The position numbers were made by a program, and so were the translations under genes. 60,000 nt of DNA from Membranipora membranacea (lineage: Eukaryota > Bryozoa > Gymnolaemata > Cheilostomatida > Membraniporidae), in assembly GCA_914767715.1 (NCBI GenBank), contig OU612066.1:30480283-30540282 (forward strand), in the 5' to 3' direction. Shown here in pieces: positions 23,001-38,000 of the stretch. How positions within the stretch are numbered: position 1 is the stretch's first letter; every line of letters begins with the position of its first letter. The notes below the pieces were generated by a model that worked only from the letters and a program-made list of their open reading frames with translations, had not been told where the DNA came from and did not search any database.

Positions 23001-26000
23001 TGTCAGCAATCTGGTTGAACCAAAACTGGCTTAGTATATACTAATCATGACTTCTTGCACAGGTTAGTCATGCTTTATTCATACAGTTAAAGTGGCTATG
23101 CTACAAATTGATCAGTTTCTTACCGCGACTCAGTGAGGGGCGTGTTTCGTGACCCTATCTGGATAATTTTTTCCTCAGGCCAGTTTGCCGGAGTTGTGTA
23201 AGTATATGTGAAGCTGTCGATCACTTGGAATGAAGCAATGCTGTTGTTCACGTCTTTGTCCAAAACGTCTATCTCAATCTCGACTCCCTAAAATTGTTGA
23301 ACATTTTCAATGAATTAAAGAATTAACAAAATTCCATTTATGCATTCAGATTCGATACTTTGATCTTCAAAAAATTAGCGATTGAGCGTCACTTTTAGAT
23401 TTTTGATAAGTGTGTCGATAACTAATTGAGCTACTAATACTGTTAAGACACTGTTGAAGACAAGTTCCAGACTCACCGCAAAAGTCTCATTTCCCAGGTA
23501 GAGCCTTAATGGATTGGGTAGCCCTCCAACATTAGATCCAAATCTTATACCAGTACCTTCTATAACCTGCTCTGTCAGGGCTTGGAAGTAATCACAGCGA
23601 CTGAAACAAAAACAAACCAATCAATTATATAATAAAAAACCATCACTCTATTAACGCATCCCATACTGTGGCAGAACGAAAATATCAACAATGATTATCG
23701 GTAATACTACAGCATCAACAAGTCAGGGACTTCTTGAGCTTACGTACATCATCACCAACATCGAGTTAAATCTGATCACCGATATAAATTCATGGATAAG
23801 GGAACATATCTGACCCTGAGCAAGCACGTCATGGCAATTTATGTACAATTGCCACTAATCCATATCGATGGATGCGATAGATGCAATAGACGCGATATGT
23901 CAGTTTTTAACCGCAAATCGGGCTCCTGCCCTCCATACCGGAGTCTACTTGTCAATACATATGTTCATACCTGCTGTTTATCTGACGGATACATATTGAC
24001 AGCGCGATGTCACAAGCTGTTCCATCTGAGTCACAAGGCTGCTGATTGGCGTCGAATCCAAATGGGTTAGAGTACAAGTCAAACTTGAGATCCATTTCTG
24101 TGTAGCCATCAGATAGAGCACACGGTGGCGGCTCTTGAGGACAGGCTACTTGGACGCCAAATGTGAGTCTTGAAATAAAGAGTGAGTTCATGAGCAATTA
24201 CTTAAAGCCCTAATATGTGATAAAAAAACATGGAACTTATTATGCGTTGCTTATAAGTTACCCTTGTGGATAAATAAAGCTAATTATATTATTATTATTA
24301 AAATTATTATCATTCTTTATATTACGTGAAAGTGACTTGTAAGATTCTGATTGAAAGAATTGCTCACTCTGTTGGAGAAAGAAGCCTTTTGCCGAAGATA
24401 TCGATGTACTTAGATGGTTTACCAGGGAAGTCAGTGTAAGAGTACACAAATTCATCAACCAGATCGTAAGGAACAAATGTATTGTCTGCGTCATAGTCCC
24501 AGACGGTGATAGCCAAGTTGAAGCCCTGTAACATCAAAGTCACAACAATGTGTACAGGATTTAAAATCAGCTTCTTCAGGATAACAGATGAAAACTTTTG
24601 TGGCTGATCAGAATTGAGTTTTCAGGCTACGGAGAAGAGTATGACAATATTTAATTGAGTTTTGGTAATTATTTTGAGCTTGAAATCAGATGAAGACAGC
24701 TATGGCACATGCATTTGCATGAAAAATAATTCCTCAGGATAACACAAACCCCCCCTCCCCAGCCCAGAACTCAGGCTTCAACAGTAATGAGTACTCACAT
24801 TGAATGTCTCGTATCCGAGGTTGATGATTAGTGGGTTAGAGAATCCGAGAGTGCTGTTACTGAATATAATCTCATCAGTGTTCTCATTTATAATGCTCTG
24901 CTTCTTAAGATATTTGCAGTCGCTGTAAAACAAGAATAAATATGACAGCGGGAAGACAGCAGGGTAAAGGAATCCTCATTTATTATCTCATGTAGAAACA
25001 GCTGACAATCAAAATCTTAATGATATATCATAATACCATCATCATACACGCAAGGAGTAACAGGGCTGTTACTCCTTGAAACAAGCAAATAAAAAATTAT
25101 AGTTTTGACCTAGGTCTCTATATTGGATATATTATGGTGAGCAGAAATGAAATTTTGTTTTTACAAAAAACAACTCAAATTTATACAAAAAACTTACTCT
25201 TCATTGAGATTGCTGACGCAGATTTCCAGCATGAGATCACACCTATCTCCTGGGGCTTCATCACACAGTCTACCTGTGGCCTTCAGATTAGTTGGGTTAT
25301 CATATTTGAAGAAGAGAATGGCCGCTGTGGTGTATCCAGTGTCACGGGGGCACACAGGAGGTGTCGTTGTCGGCGTAGTCGGTGTTGATGTTGGTGTGGT
25401 TGTTGGTGTTGTGGTTGTTGTTGGCGTTGTTGTTGTAGTTGTGGGCGTGGTGGTAGGGGTGGTTGTGGTTGGTGGATCTCCTAATAAAAGTAACATTGTT
25501 CATATTAGATCAATGATGTAGCTACAGGTCAGAATCATAGACAAATAATCAGGTGATTGAAGTCATGGTTCCCCGAGCAAGTTGAGAGATTCTCCAGCAA
25601 AGATCCTTCAAAACAACTAATAGACACTTCAACAATCTGTAAGATAAACTTGCTTACAACAGATCAACAAAGTCTATCAACAGCACCAACCATCCAACTG
25701 ATTAATGATTATTCAGAATCAATATCAGGTTGCAATCATATTTCTGAGGTTTAGTTAAGATCAATAATTGACTAAATGTGTTGAGGAAAAGAGAAACAGA
25801 CAAGTGACAGTCCTCAATACTCACCTTCACACAACTTCAAACTTAGGAGAGTACACAGTACAAAACACGGTACACAGTACACAGTACACATTACATGTTA
25901 CACAGTTTCACAGTACTCACCTACACAGAGGCCACACAGCTTGGGGCAGTACAGAGGAGCCAGGAAACTGCCACAATAAGTCTGATTACAGAGGGCATCA

Positions 26001-29000
26001 TCAGGACGTAAGCATGGTGGAACAACTCGGCATGGTCCAGGAGTTGTTGTGGTTGGTATGGTGGTAGTTGTTCGAGGACAGATACCACACATGTGGGGAC
26101 ACACTCGCCTCTTATACACAGAGAAGCAATGTGATACCTCACAGAGTACCTATAGCAAAGAGAGATTATGAAACAAAATATAACCTTTATTGTTGACTCT
26201 GACGGGATTGGTTTTGGTTTGGAACACTGTGGACAGTAGCGGTCACACAATTTTATCAAAACTAGGATCAGATCAAATAAGCACAAATTTTGTTGATCTC
26301 ATTTTCAAACAAAGACAACAGCTCACCTCATCCTCATCGTTACATGTAGGCAGTCTCTCATTACTCATCGGTAGAGTGTCTGTAGCGTAACATGTTGTCA
26401 TACAAACATCTGGTGTTTTTGTAGTTAGCTGCGGTGTTGTAGTACACAAAGGCAGTGTTGTTGTTGGGGTAGTAGTGGTTGTTGTAGGTGTGGTGGTGGT
26501 TGTTGTAGGTGTCGTGGTAGTTGTGGTAGGGGTAGTTGTAGTTGTTGTGGGTGTTGTTGTTGTAGTTGTTGGTGTTGTAGTAGTTGTTGTTGGGGTTGTT
26601 GTTGTGGTTGTTGGTGTTGTAGTGGTTGTGGTTGGTGTAGTGGTGGTAGTTGTAGGTGTTGTTGTGGTTGTTGTAGGGGTTGTTGATGGTGTGGACGTTG
26701 TAGAACCAGGTGTTGTTGTTGTAGTTGATCTGGTAGTTGTTTTACGAGCAGGAGTACTCAGTGTAATCGGAGATGGACAACCTGCCTGTACAGCTAGAGC
26801 AAGTCTACAAACATAACAGACACGGAGCTGCACTAAAGACATCATATTGCAGATCTATTAGAGAAACTTCATTTTCAATACCATCACTTTGACATGTTGG
26901 ATAACAGGAGCAACGCTATGTTCAAGCATGTGACTGTCTTATCAACGATCTAAAATTTCACAAGCTGTCACTTTCAGTCCGTTAGACCAACAAGATCAAC
27001 TTAACATGATAATATGATAAGAAAAATCTACGCCGTGTACAAACCTTGATTTAGGTGGGTTTCGAACACCATCGAACACCTTAACGAATGGTCTAGCACC
27101 AGGAGCATCCGTAAAGTTGAAGTTGAATTCATCGACCATGTCATAAAGAATGTTCTGTTGAGTGTCATTATCGCTGTCCCATACAGTGATGTAAATGTTC
27201 AATCCCTGAAAAAAAATAGTAATACTATGAATGAAATAATTTGAGACGGAAAAAGTTTCACTGTCTAATTTAGGCTGATCAAAATACGTTTAAAAAAACA
27301 AATAAATAGATTGTGGAGTTAAATAATAACTGAAATATTGAACATTAAAACTTTTAGTATAAACATCTGTTCAACTCTTTCATGATATAACAGCAGAATA
27401 AAGCTTACTAAGCTGCTAAAAGTTTTACCTGGAATGGATCTGTGCCAAGGTCAACAAGTAGAGGATTAGCGATACCATCAAATGTCAATCCGAATCTGAT
27501 GAGAGTTGTCTCAGCAATGGTTCCTGTTATTCGATTGAAGTAATAACAATCTCTGTGAAGGAAGAAACCATAATGTGTAAAAATGATGGAGAACAAACCT
27601 TATACAACAATGTAGACATTCATTAAATGGAGCGTACATTATAACAGATATATAGGAGGCGGATTGTACAGGAGCTTTATTTATTCATAGAGATACTCAT
27701 AATCACACATGGGTGGCTTTATGCTGCTAGGGCCGGCCATGAGGAGTTCGTACCAGAGAAGGCCTGGAAACAGTGTTTCTCATGGTTTCTAGCTGAAGAC
27801 ACTTGGCACAACATTGAGTGCTATGTTGTGATAATACAAAAGCTCACCTTGGTTTATCCAGAGGGCTGACACAGATTTCGAACACCAGGTCACAGAGGTC
27901 AGGTTTGCCATTTACATTCTTCCCTTCATCACATTTAATGCCTGTCGACTTGAAGTCGGAAGGATTAGAGTAATTCAAGAAGTTTATGGCGAAGACAGTA
28001 TAGCCAGAGTTGAGAGCGCATGGCTGAACAGTTGTAGTCTGTAGAACTGTTGTTGTTGGTGTTGTGGTAGGAGCTTGTGTTGTACTTTCTGTTGTTGTTG
28101 GTGTTGCTTTTGTGGTTTGCCTTGTGGTTGTTAGTGCTTGTGTGAATGGAACTGGGCATTCTGCCTCAAGTTGAAGAGTTAAGCTGAAAAATTACATGCT
28201 AAAAGTAAAACATTGTTGGCAATGCATTTTCACTCAATTCAACAGTGTCGACATGAACACAAATATTGGGAATGTGAAATTTATTATCGGCAACACGCCC
28301 GAGAGAAATCAACATGATGAACTTATATGATATGATATACTATCATTGATACCAGTTAAGCCAAACTCATGAAGTTAGCATGAGGGAAGGTGGGAACTCA
28401 AATACCAGTATTCTGCTTGTAAGGTACTGGTTAAGCACACATTGAGCATACCTTGACTTAGGACAGTTTCCTAGCCTGTTTCCAGTCAGAGTGATCTGTT
28501 TGGATGGTGTTCCCTGAGGTACATTAAAGTCATAAGAGAAGCTATCTATGAGCTGATATGGGTTAAACACGTCGTCATCCCTATCATAGACTGTCACCCG
28601 AATACTGGCACCCTGTAAATTTGAATAAGGAAATGTAACTTCATTCATGGATCAACTATTCATTAGGAAAACATTTATTAATATTCACTATAATTTTTTA
28701 TCACCATGAGTGAACCAATTAGGCGATTGTGTCATTCCAAAGTCCATCCCTTGAAACTCAGGATTGTGTCCGAAATTTATGAAAATTGCATTATGGGACG
28801 CTTTATCGCCCCACATGAAGCATCGAGTAAGGTTCAACCTTCAAATTCAATAAACTTTATAGAAACTTTACAGAAATGAGAATCCTTTTGAATCTTGTGC
28901 TTGTCTGTACTCCTTCTTTCTTCCTAATCAGGAGTAGTTTCCCTCTATAGTATTATGGGCATGTAATTTCAAAAACTTATTTAGTTTCAAGTTATTTGGC

Positions 29001-32000
29001 TAAGTAATGAAAATCATCTTGTCAATCTTAGTTGGTACTAGGAACCTATGATATGTGTGAGCTTACCTGGAATCTGTTAGCGCCCAGAGCAAAGACAAGA
29101 GGATTCGCTTCTTTTCCGATTAATTGTGAGAAAGACACAGAGATATCTCTGGCTAAAACATCGGTAGTCTTCTGATACAGAGAGCAGTCACTGAAAGAAA
29201 GGCAACAACATACATAATACACCACAAAGAGGTGGAATACAAAAATGTCATACTCAGAATCTATTTTTAAATCTACAGAAAATATGGTTCAAACAATCTA
29301 TTTTCAACTTCAAGCATGTATAATGATAATAAAAAGGTTTTGGCCTCTAACTCTTGGTCTCACTCAATCACTGGAATATTTAGTCAGCTATTTACCTTGT
29401 TCCTAGAGGGCTCACACATATGTCAAACACAATATCACAAAAGTCTTGTACGCTGTTAGTGGCAGCATCACATCTACTACAAGTACTGGCCACATCACCC
29501 AAGTTCTCATACTTGACAAAGCCAACAGTATACTGAGAGTAGCCTCTGGTGAGAGCGCAGACTACAGGAGCTACGGAGGTGGTACTAGGGGTGGTGGGTA
29601 CAGCACACACTGAACTCACTGACAATCTCAGTCTACAATACAAAAAGTCAAAATATTAAGTAATATGTAATATATGTAAAAGAATGCCCTGCCAATAAAC
29701 TTGATTATGGTACCAGATGCACTATAGGAGAAGCAATAACCAAAAATCACAATTAAATTCTCAATCTTATTTTAATTTTATCTTTCTATTTAAATGAAGT
29801 AGAAGATATTTTTTTATATTTGAACCCCACCCATATTTTTTCCCGTAATAATTTGAATTATAAGGAAGAAAAAAGATACTTTTTAAGTGTTTATGACAAG
29901 CACAAAAGAGACAAGCTGGTTGGATGTAATATTGAATTATTGAAACTATGCTCTGCACTGGCATATATAGTGTTGTGAGGTCACACGTACCCAGTTTTAG
30001 GTGAGCTAGTTCTTTGTCCTCTCATAGTTACTTGATTAGTTTGTCCATCCACCGGACTGGTAAAGTTATAATCCAGCATATCTACTCTCTCGAAAGGTGT
30101 GAAGGTGTTAGCAGTGTTCTGGTGCCATACTTCGATATGGATGTTAGCGCCCTGTAAATGTATGTAAATGAGTACGAATTAAGTGCTTGGCTAATTTTTC
30201 ATGTACGAAATAGTGAAATTTGGGTAGAAGGATAGAATAGAAGGACTAATTCTGAAATATTATTCATTTTATTACTAATATTATATTTACCTGCCAGGTT
30301 CTCTGACTTGTTGGAATTCTCAGAGGGTTAGAGTAACCATCAAACTGAGAACCAAACACAACATTAGATCCCTGATTAAGTCGTCCAGTGGTGAGCTGCA
30401 GATAGGAGCAGTCTCTGCAAACAGATATGAAAAGCGATTTTATTCTATGAAAGCGCCCGTAACAAAACTCATATACATATATATAGATGAGTCAATGTTA
30501 GCTAGATTTAAACTCTAATCAGTTATGAGGTGACGGCTAGCACGAATTTTCACTGCCTTAAGTTAAATTTTATATTACATATTATTATATTGCGCTGTTG
30601 TAAGCCTGCACAAAATTAAGAACTTTTCCTCCAACTAACAACGTCACTAGGGTATGTCTTCTCCGCCTGTCTTTGCAAAGTGAGATGTTTTATGTGTTTG
30701 GTTGTCAAGTCAAACTACCAAGCTATCATACAGTGTCTGCTGCGGGAACTAAATCTTAAAGAAGTTCTTGTTGTACTAAAATGTTAAAATTCTTGTACTC
30801 TATGATTTCAATATACCATGTCCTTTCAGGAACTTCGATCCATCATTCATTTCTATCATAATCAATATCAAGTACATACAGAACCGATAGAGTGACCTTT
30901 CTCACCTCTTATCAAGGGGACTAATGCAGATGTCCATAAGAAGTTCACAGCCAGCGGAGCTAGATCTAAGGCTACAGGCTGTTCCAGTCTCCAGGGTATT
31001 GGTTGGGTTGGTGAATTCAATGAGATTCAGATTCATCAGCCTATAACAATGAGAAAGGACGAACATTGATAACCATAGAAATTAGACCTAATAAAATTCC
31101 TATCCTGAGATCGTCATTTCAGTACCTTTAGTATCTCAAGAACCAAGATGTTTGACTTTTGATGATGTTGATAGCAATACCAATATCATGGCATGGGCGG
31201 TAACTCTGCAATATGGTAAATGGCATAATATGGTAAAATATAATAGTGTAAATGGCATTTCCTGAAAGTTGCAAATAAAGTTGCTCACCATTCGGTTGAT
31301 GGAGGGCAGAAAGCAGGGGGAGGGAAGGTCACTAGTGACGGGGAAGTGGTAGATGGAGCTGCACTAGTGGAGGTAATAACTGTAGTGGTTGTAGTTTTCA
31401 TAGTAGTAACACTCTGTACAGGAGCCGATGTAGGGGGTGTCAATGTCACAGGAGTGGGGCAGCTCACTCGAATCGAGAATGTCAAGCTAGAAAGATAAAA
31501 GCAAAATCATATGTGGTAAAGAACAATAAATATATATATATATCAGTGTCACCATTGGCAAGCAATACTGTGTCCCGAGCAGAAAAAAAATTAGATGCGC
31601 AATGCTCATGATAAAAAATGAAATCAAATTTTAAATTTGTCAGAGAGTATGAGAGTTTTCATAACGATTCGATAACAAAAATAACTTTTGTGATGAACCC
31701 AAACGTATCAAATTTTAACAAAAATTGAAAGTCTTCAACAACACAATAATTTGACGTTAATATTCCATTGAGACAGTCTTAGACCTAATGTGTACTTACT
31801 ATGATTTTGGGTCATCACGGATGCCGGGCACAGTAACTATTCTTGGATTCTGTCCGGGTTTCTCATTATAATCAAATAGGAACTCATCCACAACATCAAA
31901 CGGTATAAACACATCATCAACATCCTTATCCCACATTGTAATATAAACGTTCACTCCCTGCAAAGCAGATGAACATTTTTAAACCATAACACAACTGTAA

Positions 32001-35000
32001 CATATTACAGGGCAAGCCATCATTTCTTTAATGTTTTGAGTACAAAAACAACACACATCTAGTTTCATCTCTGTCAAACAAGGGCAGCAAGAGTTTTTTC
32101 TTCAGCCAACCGTCATCAGTAAAACCAAATAACAGCAATAACTAGCCTGTAGTTGACATGACCTGAATCGTAGAAAGTCAATAATCGTGTTGCGCTGTTA
32201 TTACCTTGAAGTCATTTAGACCCAGATCAATCTCCAATGGGTTGGGCTGACCGTCGATAGAACCTCCAAACTGAAGCAGAGTTGTCTCCCCGAGGACACT
32301 CGTCTGCTTTTTGATGAACTCGCAACTCCTTAAAAGTAAAAAAATTACAAAATTACTAGAATGCAAACATTGCCATGAAGGGTTAAAAGATGAAGCAAAG
32401 AGGCACTAAGTGGTGTTAATGTTTCAATAGCTCCCAAGGATTATTGCACAAATTACATTTACAGGTGACCAAATACATAACAAACAATCGGTGTTCTATC
32501 TAATAGAAGCTTGGTTGCCTATGCTATGATTAATTACCTGCTGTTTGGCTGGCTGACGCATATTTCCATAGACAAGTCACAGAGACTGCCGTCAGCATCG
32601 CACTTAATGTTGGTAGATTTCTGGTCACTTGGGTTACTATATCTGATGAAGTCTATGTATAACCTGGTGTATCCTCTCTGCACTAAACATGCTGCTGGCA
32701 TTGTTGTAGTCCCTACAAGAATCAAAGTTAAACTATAATCCACATGCTTTTTGTAAATAACTAAATTGTCGGAAACTTGGAATCTGCTTAAAATATTAAG
32801 ATTTAATAGGCCAACCTAGCAAATATCAGCTTTTAACCAATTTTTTGATAACCGCAGAGAAGTTGATAGCTTGTGAATTGGGCTTACCTGGTGTTGTCGA
32901 AGAGGTAGTAGGTCCAGGTGTTGTTGAGGTCGGTGTTGTGGTGGTTGGAGTTGTTGTAGTAGGTGTGGTAGTCGTAGTAGACTTAGGTGATGTAGCACAA
33001 ACTCCACATAAGGTAGGGCAGTACACTCTCTTCCTAGGATCTGAGCAATGTGATGGCAAGCATAGGCTGTTGTCAGGCTTGGAGCAATCTGATATTGTGG
33101 GTACAGGAACAACCTCACTGCATGTTAGCGTACAGAATGGAGTAGTAGTAGGTATTGTGCTCATTGTTGTAGTAGTTGTTGGTGTTGTGGTTGTTGTTGT
33201 TGTTGGTGTTGTTGTAGTAGGTGTTGTGGTGGTGGTAGGTGCAGTTGTAGTTGATTTAGGTGTGGTTGTGGTGATTGTAGGTGTTGTTGACGGTGTTGAT
33301 GTAGTTGGTGTAGGTGTTGTTGTGGTTGTTGAACTAGTAGAAGTGGCTGTAGTTGTTGTTGGTGTCGTTGTTGATGTTGTTTCTGGAGTGGTAGTAGATG
33401 GCGTAGTGGTAGTGGTGGTTGTTGTGGTTGTTGGAGTTTTTGTTGAAACAGTTGATGTACTCTGAGTAACTGGAATAGGGCATCCAGCCTCAAGACCAAG
33501 GCATATTCTGAAACCAGTGGACAACATCGTCAACAAGGATACAAATTATGTAGAGCGACAGCAATCAATAATCTTAGTATATCCAACATGAGAAAGCCAA
33601 CACATTATGATTAATCATTCAAACATTTTTCATATATACCTGGACTTAGGCTGATTTCTGATACCGTCGTAACAGTCATAGCTGAGTTGACCAGCAGGTG
33701 CTAAGTAGTTGAAGTTGAACTCATCAACCATGTCATAAGGTACAAAGAGGTTCTCCTGATCGCTATCCCAAACGGTTATCAACACATTTACACCCTTTAA
33801 TCAAAACAAGATTATATAATCTGTTATGTTCACCTGAAGCACCAGTTTGCATAAAAACATGAAGGTAATCATCATGTCATTATCCAGCATGTTTCCTTAC
33901 TGTATAACAGATAAGGCGAAGTTATAGTGAGCGTAACTGTTGGGAAAAGTTTGCATGAATCTTGATGGAATACTTTATGTTTAAGGGCCTTTAGTTCAAA
34001 ATCCGATAAAAAATCCAATCCAAAATATTATTATCAGAATACTCATGATAGTAATAGGTATATGCAAAATTTAATCTCACCTCCCAGTCTTTCTCAGCGA
34101 GGTCCACGAGTACAGGGTTTAGTTGGTTACCACCCAAGAAGAAACCGAATGTAATGTTTGTGTAAGATGCAACCACGTTAGTAATGGTCTTCATATACTC
34201 ACAGTCACTAGAGAGGAAATTTGATAAAAATATTAAAACCAGAAAAACGGTCTACGAGCCCAAACTAGAGAAACACAGCAAAGCAATAAAAATGACAAGA
34301 GAAACAAAAACTGATGGCAATAAGGACGTAACAGGTAAATTCTATTTTGTAAGATCAGTAGGCAAAATGCAGATGTGTCCATTATTTTGAATAAGGCAAA
34401 AGATCTCAAAGGACCCACCTCTTGTTTGGTTTGCTGACACATATCTCAAACACCAGATCACAGTAGTTCTCAGGGAATCCGGCAGCATTAGCATCACATC
34501 GAATCATTGTTGCCTTCAAGTCCTCAGGATTGAAATATGATACAAAGTTCAAGGCAAACTTGGTGTATCCTGTGACATTTGGACAAGCAGCCAGTGTTGT
34601 GGTTGGCGGCAATGTTGTAGATGTTGTAGATGGTTCTGTGGTTGTTGAAGTTGTTGTTGGTGTAGTGGTTGTAGTGGTTGGTGTTGTAGTTGTTGGCATT
34701 GTGGTAGTTGTAGTTGGGGTGGTTGTTGTAGTTGTAGGAGTTGTGGTGGTTGTGGTAGGTGTGGTGGTTGTAGTAGTTGGTGTGGTGGTTGTAGTAGTTG
34801 GTGTTGTAGTGGTTGTAGTAGGCGTTGTCGTAGTTGTTGTTGGTGTGGTAGTGGTTGTTGTAGGGGTTGTTGTGGTTGTAGTTGGTGTTGTAGTTGTTGT
34901 TGTAGGTGTGGTGGTGGTTGTGGTTGGAGTAGTAGTAGTAGTTGGTGTTGTGGTAGTAGTCGTCGGCGTGGTGGTGGTTGTAGTGGGAGTTGTACTTGTT

Positions 35001-38000
35001 GTAGAGGGTGTTGTAGTAGTTGTTGTTTCTGGTATGGTTTCCGTTGTTGTTATAGCTGTGACTGGATCAGGGCATCGCACACGTACCAACAGCTGCAACC
35101 TAAACAGCAGTATATAAGTTAAGTTTGCAGAATTACAGTATCAACATCAATATCAGTGACAAAAACATCATGAATTTAATTATGAGTTAAATACAGACTA
35201 AGAAATGAAGAGAAAAAGACCTAACTCACTTAGATTTTTCGACAGGTCTGATACCACTAATGATGAGGTTCTTTCCAGATGTCCCGGGCAGATCTGTGAA
35301 GTCATAGCTGAACTCATCCACCATATCATACTTAAGGAACTGATTTTCAGGATCGAAGTCCCAGATGGTAATATAGATGTTGACACCCTGTATAAATGAA
35401 CAAACTGCATAAGTAAAACAGGCTTTTTTGTTGTTACAGCTCATAAAACTAGATATAAATTGACATATACAAGATCTTACATAGAAATCGGTATCATTGT
35501 GTCTTCCAAGATTGGCTGTTAGATACATGGGTGGTTTACAATTTCAAACGCTAACTATTTTGTTTACATACACATGTTTACTTACCTTCCATCTCAGGAG
35601 ATTACCAAAGTCTATCTCGACGGGGTTAGGACGGCCATCCAAATTGGACGTAAACTGAATCGCCGTCGCCTCAGCAAGCACATTAGTTCTCAAACTTGTT
35701 ATATTACAGTCACTATCAAAGAAAAGAGGAATGAAAAAGGCATTTATTATCTATTATGCCACACATCTATTATGAACACAAAGACGGAGAAGGACGGGAA
35801 CAATTTCCTTTCAAATAATCTATTTGGACACATTTTTAACGATCTGGATGTGGCTTTTCAACTACCTGTTTAGAGTGAAGTTACAACGAAGTCTAATATT
35901 ACAGCTCTGAGTCCGCGATGAAGCATTGAGGAAGGGTACTTTTAAATATGTGAAAGCTTACGTTTTTCCGATGTCACTAATACATATCTCCACCACAAGG
36001 TCGCAGAAATCGTTGGTTCGGTTGCTTGTATCACACTTAACACCTGTAGCCTTCAAGTCCTTTAAGTTAGAATACCCAACGAAATCCAGATACATTCTCG
36101 TGTAACCAGTCCTACAGTGAAAAGGATAGAGTCACAGATGAATAAACTCATTTACAAATCGTATGCACATTTGATCGAACCGTTCATTCTAATGTAATTT
36201 ATGTACATATCATTCATACCAAGCTGCAAATAACAATATATTCATGTTTATTGCATAAAAATAGTTCAAAAACGATTTTGAGGAAAAACTTACTGGTAAA
36301 AACAAGGTATTGGTTGTATTGTAGTGGTGGTGCCAGGTGTTGTGGTAGTGGCTGGCGTTGTTGTTGATGTTGTTGATGGAGTAGTGGTCGGTGTTGGTGT
36401 GGTACTAGGTGTGGTGGTTGGCGTTGGTGTAGTTGTTGGCTGGGGAGTAGTTGGTGGATAGGAGCAATCCCGGTTACCTCTGTAGCCTAAAACAGAAATC
36501 GTGAAATTATGAAAACTCCAATGACCAAAATGACCACTTCAACAGTGTGAGCAACAATCTAAAATGCTCATGACTACAGTGTTTCTATGAGCAAATACAG
36601 ATATCAGATGCAAAGCCTAAATCTACAGGCTGGAATAGCGGACATTTTAAATAGAATTTAATCACATGAGACCAAAGGGAGGCAAGCTAAACATCACCAG
36701 ATATAAAATCTGAGGGATCTGTTGTATTGCTCAAGGAGTAGAACATTGCAAAAATTCATTCAACCATAATTATTATTTATTTCAGAATTGTATTGTTAAA
36801 CTGGTGCAATTTATCCTAAGATGTTGAGAGACCACTGAAAAAGACACTTACTGTCTGGGTATATTCTTATTCCATTGATATCACAAGTGTATGTTTGGTT
36901 CAGTGGATTACAGTAGATAGAACACTCAGGCCCATAGTAGAACTGCTCACATGTACAGGCAAATTGTGCTTCCAACCTGTCGGTAAAATCAGAGCATGTA
37001 ATCGTTGACAGCATTTTCAGAATAAAATCCAATGATTTTGATGATTAAGTGCATAGAAATTGTGTTAATAAGCAAAGACAATTCCTCAAACATTATTTGG
37101 CATGCTAAATATGTTTGGTGGGTGGGTTGGGTTCCCACTTCCACCTTTAGAATTATGAAAGATATACCTAGCCAATTAGCTCTGATATGATTGGCTGTTG
37201 GGTGGGAAAAAGAGCTAATGCCAGGTCACAGAGAGCACCTATTGAGATAAATGATGAAATAAATTATTTAACACTCACTATAATATATATAAGTGATTTT
37301 AGGAAAGTACCATCTGACCTGGCATTGGCTCTTTTCCACCCATCAGCCAATCAGCGCCAAAGCATTGCCTAGACATACCTAATATAAAAAGGGTCCCCCT
37401 GTACTTACTCAGTGCTCTGATGTATACCCAGAAGTTTCTGACCACTATTTGGAGCCAGGCTGCAGTCAGCCACATTATAATCATAGAAGAACTCATCAAT
37501 CAGCTGTGTAGTTGTCGGGACACCAGGCAGTGCATCAACATCATAAACCCTCACTCTGATACTAACTCCCTGAAATACATAACAAGAGATGTTGACAGTG
37601 ACAGGTAACCATCACCTTCATATGAGCGATAGGTTGTTGCGACTTGACACTCACACATTATGTTATTGTCTAAACTGCAATCATTTTCACTGTTCTGACA
37701 ACTTACCTCAAATCTGCCTGGGCTGAAGACCACATACTGAGATGGTGGGAAGTCCAAAGGAGATCCTGATCCAACAACATCAGTGGTGTTGGAATAGTAC
37801 AAGCAATCTCTACAAAAATCACATTCGGCACAGGTAAGAGTATGTACAAAATGGACTGTTCGATGTGATTGGCAATGGGAGCACATTATATGCACTCTTC
37901 CCCAAAATGTTATTACCAAAGAAGCATACAGAGCAAAACTTAAGTTCATACAGCATAAACCAAATAACTTTCATAAAAGTCAACCAACAAAGTCCAAAAG

